Shown: positions 63,301-64,000 of the stretch, piece after piece
Layout of the letters: the number at the start of each line of letters is the position of its first letter
How positions within the stretch are numbered: the first letter of the stretch is position 1
From: Candida dubliniensis CD36
Taxonomy: Eukaryota; Ascomycota; Pichiomycetes; Serinales; Debaryomycetaceae
Direction: 5' to 3'
Assembly: GCF_000026945.1 (NCBI RefSeq)
Contig: NC_012866.1
Location: forward strand, 496,001-560,000
DNA: 64,000 nt
Translations under genes and position numbers: made by a program
Notes under the pieces: model-generated
Database searches by the model: none
What the model was told of the DNA's origin: nothing
What the model saw: only the letters and a program-made list of their open reading frames with translations

Positions 63301-64000
63301 ATATATTATAACTCCACAATTCCGTAATAAAGCAATTGATATGCCATCACCATTTATATTACCTAATAAAACTGATCATAATATGCCAATTGTCATTAGA
63401 TTATGGGAAGGGAAATTAAAAATAATTGATCAATATAAACAATTTATGGAAGAACAACAACAAGAACAAGAACAAACGTTAGAAATTGTTGATATTGAAT
63501 TTAATATTGTTTCTAAAAATCCTGAATTAATCATTGATTTAGTGAATAATGATAATTCAATTGAAACTCAACAATTTATAACAAGAAGTAAAAATGGATT
63601 TAGTCATAGAAATGTTGTTGTTGTTAATTCAGCAATTATTAAATGGAAACGTCGAAACAATAATGACAATAATGACAATAATGACAATAATGATAATAAT
63701 GATCAAATAATTAATGAATTTGAAACTCCAGAATGGGAAATCACTTTACCATTATCTGAACCAAGAGTATTATTTCATATTGAACAAGATATTAAATATA
63801 ATAATATTTATAAATTACAATATATTTTAGAGAATCCAACTCCTAGAATATTTACATTTATTACTCAATTAACTGATTATGAAAATCAATGGATATTTAA
63901 TGATTCAAAAAATATTATACCTTTAATACAACCTCAATTCCCTGTATTACCATTTAGTCGACATTATATGGATTTTATAGGTGAATATCTACCTCCTGTA
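60320..64000 (+). CDS. TRAPPC11/Foie gras (Gryzun)-like protein, 3' end missing
   Basis: From the ATG at 60320 (MENYNHLFLQLLQPLIRVHI) the frame stays open to the last base, giving at least 1227 residues; the stop lies outside the window. The N-terminal part (LSKLTGLLLLVTTETIIDKD, LLINSILIHLKQSSYDYYSK) and the helical repeats (SIKLLEIAYENLIIILNSIY, VVRGYLSIEEPLKALKKHQI, IDYYEKAYNGILKFSPKWYN) resemble the Foie gras domain of TRAPPC11, and the beta-rich second half fits the Gryzun-type C-terminal part. TRAPPC11 belongs to TRAPP III and acts in ER-Golgi traffic and autophagy. S. cerevisiae lacks a clear orthologue, so no yeast symbol is given. Asn and His/Ser repeats are scattered through it. Confidence 0.72.
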   Translation, partial: MENYNHLFLQLLQPLIRVHISYELINTSISTTLIKYFDQHNVNNKVWDNCIIRNRLSSNKYIIDYDYDYDNDSSISIPIKEYTPKQHSILSPFNKNSDIFPNGILTHEWFNKYIKKFPFIMIYICKLIDPVINHQLINKINKLKQDLLTIDCKLIVIFVAEKNNNNGDTSIDYDEQLKILRQEIGLSKLTGLLLLVTTETIIDKDCELLINSILIHLKQSSYDYYSKIDYKLKQRNKKYYSCPNINEINTSIELTPKFLEIRNLIKQSIIQQFLNPHNLYQSIKLLEIAYENLIIILNSIYNNNNNNNITTTIKEENILSHDKKIINQFENLLDIMTFHIVRGYLSIEEPLKALKKHQIHILNMKSIMGRNNNNNNWESIQYEWLGQLISLIPNSLIKSLNNPNPNSTSLIKLKKFHGNLMVNYFGGIKLSEFNVITNPGLIYLKAYEINNDKHNHKRIQLLKNVIIELEKQDTNNIINNQSQISSSVSKKNVVDNVNSSFILYIYWLLAEEEFHYDDNKSKAIDYYEKAYNGILKFSPKWYNITFLILQKLLNCYYLVGNKKLQLITILKLSTIPIQENDKQHYISSYPIDDIFLEEEKEEKEQNIDIIDDIDNDFLYELFKVDVLIINNDLIKREINVHDDIIVQIKLQSNLNQQKMYQYLSPETTKIIININQIDIHFSRIDEKKKNIKKKNSRPGIKNISITNDTNKKHCHNDNGIIKLKGQELDLTFVDSTNMSFLGDNKLFLQHIQSVTNSGHYQIDVVKLQITIQLQNKNNHQKQINLNKIELHQNFFTSGGTGIGGGTGIGGGIGYYQISSTKQRKIRLNYPNNEIKIYPVKPNINIKPIIPINCYIPGEKLAIPLKINYKNRHYVNKQTYIMVKIKSINQNQNQNQNHSHSHSHNEVIAINWDGFKDDEPLNLHPDKNDNDNIHTLYIFTRNWNQEYLNIEFQTYTDNNNNNNNNEEEDEQEEELIIYDIANFTIPVLIKPFSCQYIITPQFRNKAIDMPSPFILPNKTDHNMPIVIRLWEGKLKIIDQYKQFMEEQQQEQEQTLEIVDIEFNIVSKNPELIIDLVNNDNSIETQQFITRSKNGFSHRNVVVVNSAIIKWKRRNNNDNNDNNDNNDNNDQIINEFETPEWEITLPLSEPRVLFHIEQDIKYNNIYKLQYILENPTPRIFTFITQLTDYENQWIFNDSKNIIPLIQPQFPVLPFSRHYMDFIGEYLPPV

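Overview
The window is nuclear DNA of a budding yeast of the CTG clade, most likely Candida albicans or a very close relative. Several things point there: an A+T-rich base composition with long homopolymer and microsatellite tracts in the spacers, proteins rich in Asn, Gln and Ser runs, short introns with GTATGY donors and TACTAAC branch points, and a gene order (FMP45-like, two LDG-like genes, YPS7, YCF1, CYP1, PEX1) that I recall from memory as C. albicans chromosome 7. CTG codons are probably read as serine, so Leu at CTG in a standard translation should be treated as Ser. There is no virus, prokaryotic DNA, CRISPR array or rRNA gene, and I found no convincing tRNA.

Layout. 1-5000: the 3' part of a WHI3/WHI4-type RNA-binding protein gene, a small Asn-rich ORF and a protein kinase. 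5000-16400 is gene-poor: a SUR7/FMP45-family membrane protein, a Rua1-type zinc-finger regulator, two near-identical tandem genes for small secreted proteins with matching promoters, and a small F-box protein. 16800-33100 is compact: YPS7-like yapsin with degenerate active-site motifs, a YMD8/SLC35C2-type transporter, SEC1, the vacuolar ABC transporter YCF1, TRM82 and AVL9. 34500-37200: a tandem pair of RCR-like single-pass membrane proteins whose spacers also look duplicated. 37300-51800: cyclophilin CYP1, a Prx5-type peroxiredoxin, a GH125 mannosidase, the GTPase NPA3/GPN1, EMC3 (one intron), COX20, PEX1, DPP1 and LSM4 (whose first coding exon is only the ATG). 52300-64000: two low-complexity-rich ORFs whose 3' ends overlap convergently, a spacer with a probable solo LTR, an unrecognised protein, CIA2, and a TRAPPC11/Foie gras-type gene that runs off the right edge.

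Most genes are ordinary eukaryotic housekeeping genes acting in membrane traffic (SEC1, AVL9, TRAPPC11-like), vacuole and cell surface (YCF1, FMP45-like, RCR-like, YPS7, the small secreted pair), stress response (peroxiredoxin, cyclophilin, YCF1), organelle biogenesis (PEX1, COX20, EMC3) and RNA or Fe-S work (LSM4, TRM82, CIA2). They do not form one pathway. The most interesting parts are the duplicated secreted-protein locus with its shared regulatory signals, the RCR duplication, the protease-like protein with altered catalytic motifs, and the solo LTR. I found no clearly new multi-gene system.
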